Positions 41,516 through 49,812 of a stretch of DNA of 64,000 nt are shown one piece after another. Numbering within the stretch: position 1 is the stretch's first letter; each line of letters starts with the position of its first letter. The DNA lies in assembly GCA_963807385.1 (NCBI GenBank), contig CAWEBQ010000003.1, positions 806,001-870,000 on the forward strand. Direction: 5' to 3'. The DNA is from JBDTSW01 sp963807385 (GTDB lineage Bacteria > Actinomycetota > Thermoleophilia > Solirubrobacterales > 70-9). The notes under the pieces were generated by a model. It was given only the letters and a program-made list of their open reading frames with translations. It made no database searches and was not told the origin of the DNA. A program made the translations under genes and the position numbers.

Positions 41516-42793
41516 TTAGGGCAGACGCCGTCTACCGACGATGTCGACTCCCGCTACGGCGCGAATGCCCCGGCGGAGGGCAGAACGGATCGGGCGGTCC
41601 GCAAGTCGCGCGTAACCACCCAGTTTGCTTGGTCTCCCGCAAGTCGGCCCGAAGCCGAAGCTCACCGACCCGACGAGACGCCTGCGACCCTTGTCGCCGA
41701 TCGGGGCGGTGAGACCGCCGCCGCTGTCGAAGCTGCAAGAGTCGCGGCCGCCTTCAAGAGGGCCAGCGCAAAGCATGGTCTCCGGGTCGAATTGAGGACC
41801 GTATCCCGTGCCCGAGGAGCAGTAATCGTCCTCGACCACAGGGACGAGGGCCTGGCGGAGCTCATCGCTCTTTTCCCCTGTGTCGCTGGTAAGACCCCAG
41901 CCGGTCACCCTGGTGGGGCTTCCGGGTACCCAGGTCTGGCGCTCGCGCCGACCCGCGAGCTTGATCGTCGGCGACTTCGCCCCGTGCTCCAACTCCAAGA
42001 ACACGACGTCCCACGTCCAAGACATGCAGTCATACAGGGGCTCTGACTCGCCCTCCGAAGTCTGGGCCTCTGGGACCGGCTTCCCATCGGGTCCCTCCAC
42101 GAAGTACCAGATCTCCTGGACATCTATCTCCTCGCCCTTGGTGCTCGAGAGCGCAGTTCTGCCCGCGATCACCGAGAACTCAGACGGCGGAAACGCGTAG
42201 CCGCCCGGGGCGGCGCATCCCGCCAGCGGAAATGCTGCCGGTCCTGTGTCATACACGCAATGGGCTGCCGTGACGACGATGTCCGGCGCGACCAGCGATC
42301 CGCCGCAAAAGTGCCGATCGAAGGCGCTTTGCTCCCCTGCCTCCAGATTTTGGTGCTCAGCCAAGGCCACCTGCCAGGGATATTCGCGGGTCGTGGTCGG
42401 CTCGCCCCCGACAACGCGTGGGTTGGGTTCGGGGTCCCCGGTTCCCGCTGCTGCCACTCCTCCGAGCGCATCGAATCCGCTCGCGTCTGCGTCGGGCGCC
42501 GCAACCGCACAAACGAGGGTCGCTGCGACGACCGCCACTGCCAGGCTCGAACCGCTGCTCCTGCGGATACGGGACGAGTAGCTCCATCTCCTAGGACCGC
42601 AGCACAGGCGGGGGTTTGCCGCTTGTGAGGCTCTGATTGCAAAGCGTTGGCCTGGAGCCGCCGCGTAGCCGGGCGTGAGTTCGACATCCACCGGCCGGGG
42701 CCCATCGGCGGCCGCCCATCGCGGTCTCAGACAGGTCGAAGGCTGCTCCCAGGCTGCTCCCAGCTTCGCCCGCGACCATCGGATCACGGTCAA
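41516..42793 (-). CDS. secreted trypsin-like (S1) serine protease
   Basis: The open frame is 425 residues, but the first 75 or so have no recognisable homology. A signal-like stretch SLAVAVVAATLVCAVAAPDADA lies near residues 83-105, so the true start is probably near 42600, where no ATG is obvious. The mature enzyme begins NPRVVGGEPTTTREYPWQVAL. Catalytic His is in VTAAHC and Asp in WDVVFLELE. Ser is in SFDSGGGL, where the usual GDSGGP is altered on both sides (Phe for Gly, Gly for Pro). The active site is probably formed but specificity is unusual. Confidence 0.82.
   Translation of the reverse strand: MTVIRWSRAKLGAAWEQPSTCLRPRWAAADGPRPVDVELTPGYAAAPGQRFAIRASQAANPRLCCGPRRWSYSSRIRRSSGSSLAVAVVAATLVCAVAAPDADASGFDALGGVAAAGTGDPEPNPRVVGGEPTTTREYPWQVALAEHQNLEAGEQSAFDRHFCGGSLVAPDIVVTAAHCVYDTGPAAFPLAGCAAPGGYAFPPSEFSVIAGRTALSSTKGEEIDVQEIWYFVEGPDGKPVPEAQTSEGESEPLYDCMSWTWDVVFLELEHGAKSPTIKLAGRRERQTWVPGSPTRVTGWGLTSDTGEKSDELRQALVPVVEDDYCSSGTGYGPQFDPETMLCAGPLEGGRDSCSFDSGGGLTAPIGDKGRRRLVGSVSFGFGPTCGRPSKLGGYARLADRPIRSALRRGIRAVAGVDIVGRRRLP
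42725..42768 (+). promoter_or_regulatory. tandem 11-bp operator array upstream of the repeat-protein gene
   Basis: Units spaced exactly 11 bp apart: TCTCAG (42725), a degenerate TCGAAG (42736), TCCCAG (42747) and TCCCAG (42758). The same TCYCAG core with 11-bp period precedes the response regulator and the YHYH gene. Direct half-sites one helical turn apart are typical of OmpR-family binding sites. The array ends 51 bp before the ATG. Confidence 0.6.
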
Positions 42794-42818
42794 ACGACGA
42801 ACCGAAAGGACTCACGAA

Positions 42819-43466
42819 ATGGACATCAAGAAGAAGGTGATGATCGGCATCGCTGCGGTGGCGATCGGTACGACAGGCACAGCGGTTGCGGCGGGAGGCG
42901 ACAGCCCGTGGTTTGGCGGCGACGCCAAGGACGGGCTGGCGCAGGACCTCGCCTCCAAGCTGGATGGCACCAACCGGGGCGAGGTCGAACGCGCGCTGGA
43001 CGAGGTCGCCGATGAGCGGCGCAGCGAGATGACCGCGGCACAGGCTGAGGCTATCGCCGCGGAACTTGACGGCGTGGATGCCGACTCAGTGGCCGACGCG
43101 CTCGACAAGGCCCACGAACAGATGCGTGCGGCCTTCGAGGCCGGCGAGCGCCCGGATCCGGATTCGCTGGAGGCGACCCTGGCTGATGAACTGGGCGTCG
43201 ACGAGGACGCCGTGGCGAAGGCGCTCGAGTCAGCCCGCGAGGCCGAGTTCGCCGCGCACAAGGCGGAGATGCTCGACCGCCTCGATCAAGCGGTCGAGGA
43301 CGGCGAGATCGCTGCCGACCGTGCCAAGGAGATCCGAGAGCACCTGAACTCCGATGCCGCCCCGGAGATGGGCGAGGGGCCCGGTGGACCGCACGGTCCG
43401 GGCCCGGGCCCCGGCGGGCCGGGCGGCCTGCGTGCCCCCGGCTTTGGTGGCCCTCCGGGCTCCTAG
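42819..43466 (+). CDS. exported helical-repeat protein with Gly/Pro-rich tail
   Basis: The protein has 215 residues from the ATG at 42819 after GAAAGGA. A basic N-terminus and hydrophobic stretch (KKKVMIGIAAVAIGTTGTAVAAGG) suggest export. Residues about 35-145 contain three imperfect helical repeats of the form LAxxLDGVDxDxVAxALDxA. The last 40 residues are collagen-like (GEGPGGPHGPGPGPGGPGG). No named family. It lies just upstream of the two-component genes and shares their operator pattern. Confidence 0.75.
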   Translation: MDIKKKVMIGIAAVAIGTTGTAVAAGGDSPWFGGDAKDGLAQDLASKLDGTNRGEVERALDEVADERRSEMTAAQAEAIAAELDGVDADSVADALDKAHEQMRAAFEAGERPDPDSLEATLADELGVDEDAVAKALESAREAEFAAHKAEMLDRLDQAVEDGEIAADRAKEIREHLNSDAAPEMGEGPGGPHGPGPGPGGPGGLRAPGFGGPPGS

Positions 43467-43478
43467 CGGCTGGGCGTT

Positions 43479-43500
43479 TCTCAGGAAACTCCCAGGAAAC
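43479..43500 (+). promoter_or_regulatory. tandem 11-bp operator upstream of the response regulator
   Basis: TCTCAGGAAAC (43479-43489) is followed directly by TCCCAGGAAAC (43490-43500), two 11-bp units differing at one base. It ends 17 bp before the ATG at 43518. A GATGAT that could act as a -10 lies at 43506-43511. This fits an autoregulated promoter giving an almost leaderless mRNA. Confidence 0.65.
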
Positions 43501-43517
43501 TGAGCGATGATCTGCGG

Positions 43518-44225
43518 ATGGATGCAGGTCGCTCAGACCAAGCCGAGCAGCGAATCCTCGTCGTAGACGACGAGGTGGCGATCGCGGAACTCCTTCAGAT
43601 CGCGTTGCGATACGAGGGGTTCGCGGTCGCCACCGCTGCCAACGGCAGCGAAGCCCTGGAGCTGTTTGGCTCGTTCCGGCCTCAGCTACTGATCCTCGAT
43701 GTGATGATGCCCGGTCTCGACGGCTTCGAGGTCGCACGCCGCCTGGAGGAGCGGCGCAGCGAGGTCCCGATCATCTTCCTGACTGCTCGAGATACGACGG
43801 CCGACAAGGTGCGCGGTCTGACACTCGGCGGCGACGACTACATGACCAAGCCGTTCAGCGTTGAGGAACTGATCGCGCGCGTCCGTACCGTGCTGCGCCG
43901 GGTCGGGCTCGGCGAAGAACCGGCGCGACTTGCCTTCGAGGGTCTTGAGCTCGACCAGGACACCCGCGAGGTCTTCCGGGACGGCGAGCCCGCCGAGCTG
44001 ACCGATACGGAGTTTCGCCTTCTGCGCTACCTGCTCCTGAATCCAAGGCGCGTCCTCACCCGCAGCCAGATCCTTGATCAGGTGTGGAACTACGACTTCG
44101 GCGGCGACGGCCAGGTACTCGAGACCTACATCTCCTACCTGCGGCGCAAGATTGACCGCTCCGACCGCCCGTTGATCCACACGGTCCGTGGTGTGGGTTA
44201 CGCGCTCCGCCGGCCTCGGGACTGA
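43518..44225 (+). CDS. OmpR/PhoB family response regulator
   Basis: The protein has 235 residues. Receiver domain 12-125: acidic pocket VVDDEV, phosphoacceptor Asp in LLILDVMMPGLDG near residue 60, TAR and Lys in MTKPFS. C-terminal winged helix 140-232: EVFRDGEPAELTDTEFRLLRYLLLNPRRVLTR...YISYLRRKID, HTVRGVGYALR. It is followed after 6 bp by its sensor kinase. Tandem 11-bp repeats before its own start and before two neighbours are the likely binding sites. Confidence 0.95.
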   Translation: MDAGRSDQAEQRILVVDDEVAIAELLQIALRYEGFAVATAANGSEALELFGSFRPQLLILDVMMPGLDGFEVARRLEERRSEVPIIFLTARDTTADKVRGLTLGGDDYMTKPFSVEELIARVRTVLRRVGLGEEPARLAFEGLELDQDTREVFRDGEPAELTDTEFRLLRYLLLNPRRVLTRSQILDQVWNYDFGGDGQVLETYISYLRRKIDRSDRPLIHTVRGVGYALRRPRD

Positions 44226-44231
44226 TTCGGA

Positions 44232-45656
44232 ATGTCGCTTAGTCGCAGGCTCGTCTTGATCGTGGTGGCCGTGTCAGCCACCGGCTTGGCGATTCTCGGC
44301 ATCGTCTCGTACCTCGCGCTCAGCTCCTACCTGTCGGACCGCGCCGACGATCAGGCGCGTAATTCGCTACCGCTGGTCAGTCGCCTGCTCAGCGCCGAAC
44401 CGGCTCCGGGTCCGCTAGGCCAGGCGCCCCGCGGCGACTTTCCAGGCGGCCCACAGGGTCCTCCCGGCCCGCAGTTGCCCAGCGGCACCTACGGCGAGAT
44501 TCGCAGTTCAGTAGGAACGGTGACGGCCAGCGGCGTACTCGCGGGCGATCGGTCCGGCTCTCCGACGCCGATCCTGCCGCCCACAATCGACGCCAGCGGC
44601 GACCCCGGGCCATTCGACGTGCCGTCATCCGGACCGGGCCCCGATTTCAGGGTTGTGGCACAGGAACTTCCCGGGGGCTCAACGGTGATCTCCGCGATTC
44701 CACTCGCCGATCTGGGCGACACCCTCGGACGCCTGCGGCAGATCGAGCTGATCGTTAGCCTCGCGATATTGGCGGCGCTCGGCGCGATCTCCGTGGTTGC
44801 CGTCAGAGCAGGCCTGCGTCCGCTCGGGCGCATGGAGGCAACGGCGCGCGAGATCGCGGCCGGCGATATGTCCCACCGGGTACCCGCCCCGGACCCGCAA
44901 ACGGAGGTCGGACGACTCGGCATTGCTTTCAACGAGATGCTCGCACGACTGGAGCACGCGTTTGCCGAACAACGGGCAAGCGAGAGTCGGCTGCGGCAGT
45001 TCCTGGCCGACGCCTCGCACGAACTCCGCACCCCGCTCAGCTCTATCCGCGGCTACGCGGAGCTGTTTCGGCTGGGGGCGACGGCGAACGCCGAGGAGGT
45101 TGGCAACGCTATGCAGCGGATCGAGAGCGAATCGGTACGGATGTCCGGCCTCGTCGACGATCTGCTGACCCTTGCGCGCCTAGACGAGGCTCCGGAGCCA
45201 CGTCGCGAGGCGGTCGACCTTAGCGCCGTCGCTGGCGATGTTTGCGCCGACGCTCAGGCGATGGCCAAAGACCGGCCGATCAACCTGAAAGCTGGGAGCG
45301 GACTGATGGTTGACGGCGATCCTGATCAGCTGCACCAGCTGATCGCCAACCTGGTGCGCAATGCCATCGACCACGGCGAACACGGACCGATTGACATTGC
45401 AGTAGAAACCACAAGCGGCAAGGTGGCAGTTCGAGTCCGGGATCATGGCCCCGGGATCCCCGAGGGCGATGAGCGTCAGATCTTTGATCGCTTCTCGCGG
45501 GCCGGCGGCGCGCGAGACCGGGCCACCGGTGGGGCTGGCCTAGGGCTGGCGATCGTCGCCGGGATCGCCGACGCGCATTCCGGCAGCGCCGAGGCGCGAA
45601 ACGCCCCGGATGGCGGCGCGATCTTTGAGGTCCGGCTGCCCGGCGGGGTCGCCTAA
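44232..45656 (+). CDS. two-component sensor histidine kinase
   Basis: The protein has 474 residues. Span 1 (about 10-33), an extracytoplasmic sensor of about 135 residues with a Gly/Pro-rich stretch (GQAPRGDFPGGPQGPPGPQ), span 2 (about 170-190), HAMP (about 195-245), HisKA with phosphoacceptor His in SHELRTPLSSIRGYAE near 263, and HATPase (NLVRNAIDHGE, RVRDHGPGIPEGD, GGAGLGLAIV). It pairs with the upstream regulator. The sensor resembles the Gly/Pro-rich tails of the two exported proteins of this cluster. Confidence 0.94.
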   Translation: MSLSRRLVLIVVAVSATGLAILGIVSYLALSSYLSDRADDQARNSLPLVSRLLSAEPAPGPLGQAPRGDFPGGPQGPPGPQLPSGTYGEIRSSVGTVTASGVLAGDRSGSPTPILPPTIDASGDPGPFDVPSSGPGPDFRVVAQELPGGSTVISAIPLADLGDTLGRLRQIELIVSLAILAALGAISVVAVRAGLRPLGRMEATAREIAAGDMSHRVPAPDPQTEVGRLGIAFNEMLARLEHAFAEQRASESRLRQFLADASHELRTPLSSIRGYAELFRLGATANAEEVGNAMQRIESESVRMSGLVDDLLTLARLDEAPEPRREAVDLSAVAGDVCADAQAMAKDRPINLKAGSGLMVDGDPDQLHQLIANLVRNAIDHGEHGPIDIAVETTSGKVAVRVRDHGPGIPEGDERQIFDRFSRAGGARDRATGGAGLGLAIVAGIADAHSGSAEARNAPDGGAIFEVRLPGGVA

Positions 45657-45688
45657 GCGATCGCCTTTGCCGGGTGCTCACGACTCTC

Positions 45689-45732
45689 TCTCGGGAAACT
45701 CCCAGTCGACTCTCAGGGGATTCTCAGGCGCG
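45689..45732 (+). promoter_or_regulatory. four-unit 11-bp operator array upstream of the YHYH gene
   Basis: Consecutive 11-mers: TCTCGGGAAAC, TCCCAGTCGAC, TCTCAGGGGAT, TCTCAGGCGCG. The consensus TCYCAGG matches the response-regulator operator at 43479. The array ends 20 bp before the ATG at 45753, again leaving room only for a very short leader. Confidence 0.65.
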
Positions 45733-45752
45733 GATGCGAGATTCCGGGTCAG

Positions 45753-46775
45753 ATGAAACAGATGCTCAGACATCGCACGTCCATCGTTCTTGCCTCGCTA
45801 GCAGCGCTGCTCGCCGCAGGGCTGCTGTTGGCTGCCTGCGGTGATGATGCCGGCGACGAGACCGCAAGCCAGGGAGGCGAAGCGACCTCGCAGACGGCGG
45901 AGTTCGTGGACGGTGCGCTGACCGAGGAGCTCTCAAGCGTCTCGTGCACGCTCTCGGATGGGACCGAAGCAACTTGCGACGAAGTGACTATCGCCGGCGC
46001 GCCGGCCAATGCGGAGATCGGGCCGTTCTGTCCGGAGACGACGTCGACCAGCAAGAAGGATGGCGGAATCTGGCTCGATGGCGAGAACCTCTACGACGCC
46101 GACGGGGAGTTCATCGCCAGCCTCGCTGAGATCTACAACGATCCCAACTGGAAGCTGTATAGGGACGACGGCACGGTGCGGGTGACCGACACCAAGGAGG
46201 CGTTCGAAGCCGCGGCTCGCCCCGATGTCGCCGAGGAGTACCAGAACTACTGCGTCGAGGGCCAGATCGAGTTTCTCGACGGCGAAGAGCCCATTGAGGC
46301 GACCTACGTCATCCCGGACTCCCCGACCAACACCGGCGAGGCCACGCAGATCACCGGCCAGATCGGCGTCACCCTGAACGGCGTCGGCATCGATCCATCG
46401 GCCCCGGTCGACGCGATTCTCGGCGCCTACACGATCGCCGCCTTCGACGACTGTGGCGGCCACATCAACCCGGTCGAGGGCTACCACGTCCACGCAGCAA
46501 CGGACTGTTCTGAGGTTGGAGACGCAGCCGAGGGCGAGACGAAAGCCTTCGCAATCGCGATGGACGGGTTCGCTATCCACAGCCCCTACGGCGAGGGCGA
46601 GGAGCCCTCAGACCTCGACGAGTGCGGTGGGCACACCACTGACGAGCTCGGCTACCACTACCACGCGAACCCGCCTGAGGAGAACGCCGTGCTGAGCTGT
46701 TTCATGGGGTCGGTCGAGGAGGGCCAGGCCGCTGCTGCCGGCGGGCCTCCCCAGGGCGGACCACCGGCCGGCTAG
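45753..46775 (+). CDS. YHYH domain lipoprotein
   Basis: The protein has 340 residues. Signal peptide with lipobox LLLAACGDD (Cys near residue 29), so it is anchored outside. The C-terminal half has the YHYH domain: DDCGGHINPVEGYHVHAATDC and DECGGHTTDELGYHYHANPP, His/Cys-rich repeats that could bind metal. The tail is Gly/Pro-rich (GGPPQGGPPAG). Function of YHYH proteins is not established. It follows the sensor kinase and has the regulator's operator array in front, so it is a likely target of the two-component system. Confidence 0.85.
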   Translation: MKQMLRHRTSIVLASLAALLAAGLLLAACGDDAGDETASQGGEATSQTAEFVDGALTEELSSVSCTLSDGTEATCDEVTIAGAPANAEIGPFCPETTSTSKKDGGIWLDGENLYDADGEFIASLAEIYNDPNWKLYRDDGTVRVTDTKEAFEAAARPDVAEEYQNYCVEGQIEFLDGEEPIEATYVIPDSPTNTGEATQITGQIGVTLNGVGIDPSAPVDAILGAYTIAAFDDCGGHINPVEGYHVHAATDCSEVGDAAEGETKAFAIAMDGFAIHSPYGEGEEPSDLDECGGHTTDELGYHYHANPPEENAVLSCFMGSVEEGQAAAAGGPPQGGPPAG

Positions 46776-46895
46776 CGTTGTCAACGCGATCGCCATTGGG
46801 CACCAGCCGCGTTCTGGTGCCCAAAACCGCGTACATCCGGATAGATCCGCGCATATCGGATCCCAGAATCCAGGCCCATTCGGGCCTGACAGCCA

Positions 46896-47186
46896 CCCGC
46901 TTCGCAATCAGCAGGTCGGCGGTTCGAGCCCGCCTAGCTCCATCTCGAAGTCCTGTTAGACGGCGGGTTTCTTTGTGCGAGAAACCCTCAGCGCCCAACG
47001 ATGCGTTCAGGGTCGGCGCCCACACCCCCTGTTCGCCGAAGCCCGTTCTCGCATCGAGCGGCTCCTGGTTGCCCCTAGGGCAGCTTGCGAGAAGTGTGGC
47101 GTTGCGTGGAAAGCAGCTAAGTCGGACGTTGTAAGCGTGGCGGCTCAACTTGCAACTCGGTCTGACCCAGGCCCGTTAATCGAGTG
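46896..47186 (+). repeat. 291-bp repeat with tRNA-Ala 3' half, copy 2
   Basis: It begins at the anticodon loop (CTTCGCAATCAG) of tRNA-Ala(CGC), contains the T-arm and acceptor 3' strand through TAGCTCCA (46935-46942) and continues about 240 bp. It is 290/291 identical to 48267-48557. The D-arm and 5' acceptor are absent, so it is not a working tRNA. No gene is supported here; open frames in it are short and repeat-derived. Confidence 0.93.
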
Positions 47187-47307
47187 ACCGGTGGGGGTCA
47201 AGAACGCGGTTGCGGGGTCCCTAGTGTCGCGGTAGGGTTTGATGCCGACAGCAAACCTCGGGGGGGCGCTTACCGAAGGGAGGCTCTCTCCAAACATAGG
47301 AGTTCCT

Positions 47308-47769
47308 ATGAAACGGATTACGCGCCGGACCCCATCACCCTCGATGGCGGTCGCGCTGGTCGCCCTCTTCGTCGCGCTGGGCGGAGTCGCCTGGGCGGCG
47401 GCCACGATCGGGGCCCGCGACATCAAGGACAATGCCGTGCGCACTGACCACATCAAGAACCGTCAGGTGAAGACTTCGGACCTCGCCAGGTCGGCCAAGG
47501 CAGCCTTTCTGAGCAGCGCAGTTACTGTCAGGGAGGGCACCACACAAACCGTCGCCGACGGGAGCATCTCCGGGCCCTCGGCGCACTGCAACTCCGGCGA
47601 GATTGCAATCGCGGGCGGCGTGGCTTGGTCATCAACGCCCGAGGCGAACACGACCGTGATGCTGGAGGGTGGACCGGCGGATGCCGACTCTTGGACGGTG
47701 ACGGTTGGGAATACCAGCGGCTCGACCCGTTCTTTCGCGGTGAGGGTCGTTTGCGTAGCGGTGGGGTGA
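47308..47769 (+). CDS. secreted protein with single Cys-GGV domain
   Basis: The protein has 153 residues from the ATG at 47308 after ATAGGAG. Signal peptide (SMAVALVALFVALGGVAWA) is followed by a polar stretch (ARDIKDNAVRTDHIKNRQVKTSDL) typical of secreted proteins in Thermoleophilia. The C-terminal part has CNSGEIAIAGGVAWSS, an Asp/Trp segment (DADSWTVTVGN) and a final VRVVCVAVG. The same pattern is present three times in the protein at 53693-54592. Function unknown. Confidence 0.75.
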   Translation: MKRITRRTPSPSMAVALVALFVALGGVAWAAATIGARDIKDNAVRTDHIKNRQVKTSDLARSAKAAFLSSAVTVREGTTQTVADGSISGPSAHCNSGEIAIAGGVAWSSTPEANTTVMLEGGPADADSWTVTVGNTSGSTRSFAVRVVCVAVG

Positions 47770-47825
47770 GCTGAAGGGGGGCCTCTAGGCGGTTGCCCCG
47801 TCGAAGGCATCTGCCTTCGACGCGA

Positions 47826-48229
47826 ATGTCACAGAAGAACATCGAACTCGTGGGCCGGTTCGTCGACGCCTTCAACGCTCGTGACGTCGACGCTATCGTC
47901 GAGATGGCTGCCGCGCGCTGCGAGATCATCGCCCAGCGTTCGAGGATCGAGGGAGCGTACATCGGCCCCGACGGCGCTCGCCGCTGGGCTGAGAGCTCCT
48001 ACGAAAGGGCACCCGATGCGCATTTGTTGTCAAGCGCGGCGTAGTGTCCGCTGGAGACGATCGCGTTGTTGTACTCGGTCGGCAGACAGGCACCGCCAGC
48101 GTGAGCGGAGCGCCTTTTGATGTCCCTTTGGCCGTCGTCGCTGAACTCGAATCGGGTCTTCTGAAGAAGGCTGACGCGCACTTCGCGACCCACGCAGAGG
48201 CGCTCGCAGCCGCCGGATTGCCGGAATAG
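47826..48229 (+). pseudogene. SnoaL-like gene, frameshifted paralogue of 41111-41512
   Basis: The first frame reads SQKNIELVGRFVDAFNARDVDAIVEM to a TAG at 48042-48044; the protein continues in another frame from about 48025 as VVKRGVVSAGDDRVVVLGRQTG and on to TAA/TAG-free GLPE at 48229. Joined, it matches the intact SnoaL-like protein at 41111 over its full length. A small indel near 48022 is enough to explain it. Confidence 0.82.
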
Positions 48230-48266
48230 TGTTTGGACGAGAAGCGCTAGTCGTGCCTTAGGAAGC

Positions 48267-48557
48267 CCCGCTTCGCAATCAGCAGGTCGGCGGTTCGAGC
48301 CCGCCTAGCTCCATCTCGAAGTCCTGTTAGACGGCGGGTTTCTTTGTGCGAGAAACCCTCAGCGCCCAACGATGCGTTCAGGGTCGGCGCCCACACCCCC
48401 TGTTCGCCGAAGCCCGTTCTCGCATCGAGCGGCTACTGGTTGCCCCTAGGGCAGCTTGCGAGAAGTGTGGCGTTGCGTGGAAAGCAGCTAAGTCGGACGT
48501 TGTAAGCGTGGCGGCTCAACTTGCAACTCGGTCTGACCCAGGCCCGTTAATCGAGTG
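48267..48557 (+). repeat. 291-bp repeat with tRNA-Ala 3' half, copy 3
   Basis: This copy differs from copy 2 at one position (A for C near 48434). It starts at the tRNA-Ala anticodon loop and includes TAGCTCCA (48306-48313). The 1371-bp segment between matching points holds one secreted-protein gene and one SnoaL pseudogene. The stretch 48230-48610 has no other gene. Confidence 0.93.
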
Positions 48558-48610
48558 CCTTCTCGGGTGCAAACGAGAGATTCGCTTTCGGTCCGAGCGC
48601 CGGCCGCGAG

Positions 48611-49423
48611 GTGCGTAGGCTCGCCGCGCCGGGAAGCGACCGATCGATCGGTGACCATTGGCGCCGGTTGGCGACCCCGGAATCCGATCTCGATCAACTG
48701 CGCGCCGAGCACAGCACGGCGGCTATACGGCAGCGCCTGGCAACCCCCCATCGCAGCTACCTGCGGGACTTCGTGTACGGAGCCATCGACGGAATCGTCA
48801 CGACCTTCGCCGTTGTCGCCGGAGTGGCCGGCGCGGGGCTCGAGGATCGGATCGTGATCATCCTGGGAGCCGCCAACCTGCTGGCGGACGGCTTCTCGAT
48901 GGCGATGAGCAACCTTCTGGGTTCGCGCGCGGAGGCCCAGCAGCGGGCCCGGGCTCGGATGGAAGAGGAACGGCACATCAAGTTGGTCCCTGAAGGCGAG
49001 CGCGAGGAGATCCGCCAGATCTACGCGGCCAAGGGCCTCGAGGGCGAGACGCTGGAGGCCGTGGTTGCCGCGATCACGGCCGATCGCGAACTCTGGCTCA
49101 ACACCATGGTCACAGATGAACTTGGCTACGCGGCATCGATCCCGTCCCCGACCCGGGCCGCGGCGACGACATTTGGAGCGTTCGTCCTGCTGGGATCGCT
49201 GCCGCTCCTGGTCTTCGCGCTCCAGGCGGCGACTGACCTGGACATCAGTGCGCCATTCGCGTGGAGCGCCGCGCTCGCGGGGGTGGCGTTCTTCGCCGTC
49301 GGCACGTTCAAGGCGCGGTTCGTCGATCAGGCGTGGTGGAAGGCCGGGTTAGAGACGCTCGTGCTCGGCGGCTCTGCCGCGGTATTGGCCTACGCAGTGG
49401 GCATCGCATTGCAGAACGTATGA
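48611..49423 (+). CDS. VIT1/CCC1 family transporter
   Basis: The protein has 270 residues with a GTG start. VIT1/CCC1 features: YLRDFVYGAIDGIVTTFAVVAGV in span 1, ANLLADGFSMAMSNLLG with Asp and Met in span 2, a charged cytoplasmic helix region (EEERHIKLVPEGEREEIRQIY, a likely metal-binding domain) and three C-terminal spans. Relatives move Fe(II) or Mn(II) by proton antiport. It overlaps the next, broken, gene by ATGA. Confidence 0.9.
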   Translation: MRRLAAPGSDRSIGDHWRRLATPESDLDQLRAEHSTAAIRQRLATPHRSYLRDFVYGAIDGIVTTFAVVAGVAGAGLEDRIVIILGAANLLADGFSMAMSNLLGSRAEAQQRARARMEEERHIKLVPEGEREEIRQIYAAKGLEGETLEAVVAAITADRELWLNTMVTDELGYAASIPSPTRAAATTFGAFVLLGSLPLLVFALQAATDLDISAPFAWSAALAGVAFFAVGTFKARFVDQAWWKAGLETLVLGGSAAVLAYAVGIALQNV

Positions 49424-49812
49424 GCGAGCGGGCGACGGAGGTCGAGGATGGTCCACTCAGGCGCGGTATCAGCCCGAAGCTCTTGCTGCTCTTCATCGTC
49501 GGCGACATCCTGGGCGGCGCGATCTATGTGCTCGTCGGCGAGGTCGGCGCGGAGACGGGCGGGGCCATCTGGGCGGCCTTCACCCTGGCTCTCGTGATGG
49601 CAGCGTTCACGGCGGGTTCCTACGCGGAGCTCGTCTCTAAGTACCCGCGCGCCGGTGGCGCCGGCCTCTACGTCCATCGCGCGTTCGGGAATTCCTTTTT
49701 GTCGTTCATCGTCGCCTTCGCCGTGGTGGCCTCCGGAATCACGTCCGCGAGCGCCCTCAGCCGCGGGTTCGGGGGCGAGGCGCGACCGGTCAGGCGTACG
49801 CAGCTTTCTTGA
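49420..49812 (+). pseudogene. amino acid permease (APC family), truncated after about three spans
   Basis: The open frame has 130 residues. LLLLFIVGDILGGAIYVLVGEVG, IWAAFTLALVMAAFTAGSYAEL and the following FLSFIVAFAVVASGITSASALSR match the start of APC-type amino acid transporters, which normally have about 12 spans. After SRGFGG (near 49775) the sequence changes to unrelated glutathione transferase-like DNA. The remaining stub cannot transport. Confidence 0.8.

Noticed and set aside
46896..48557. tRNA-like 3' halves at 46899 and 48270 as additional tRNA-Ala genes.
   Set aside because: They lack the 5' acceptor strand, D-arm and 5' side of the anticodon stem, so no cloverleaf can form.
46975..48618. 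Two short plus-strand open frames starting METREET-like inside the 291-bp repeats (46975 and 48346).
   Set aside because: They encode near-identical low-information peptides only because the DNA repeats; no ribosome binding site and no homology.
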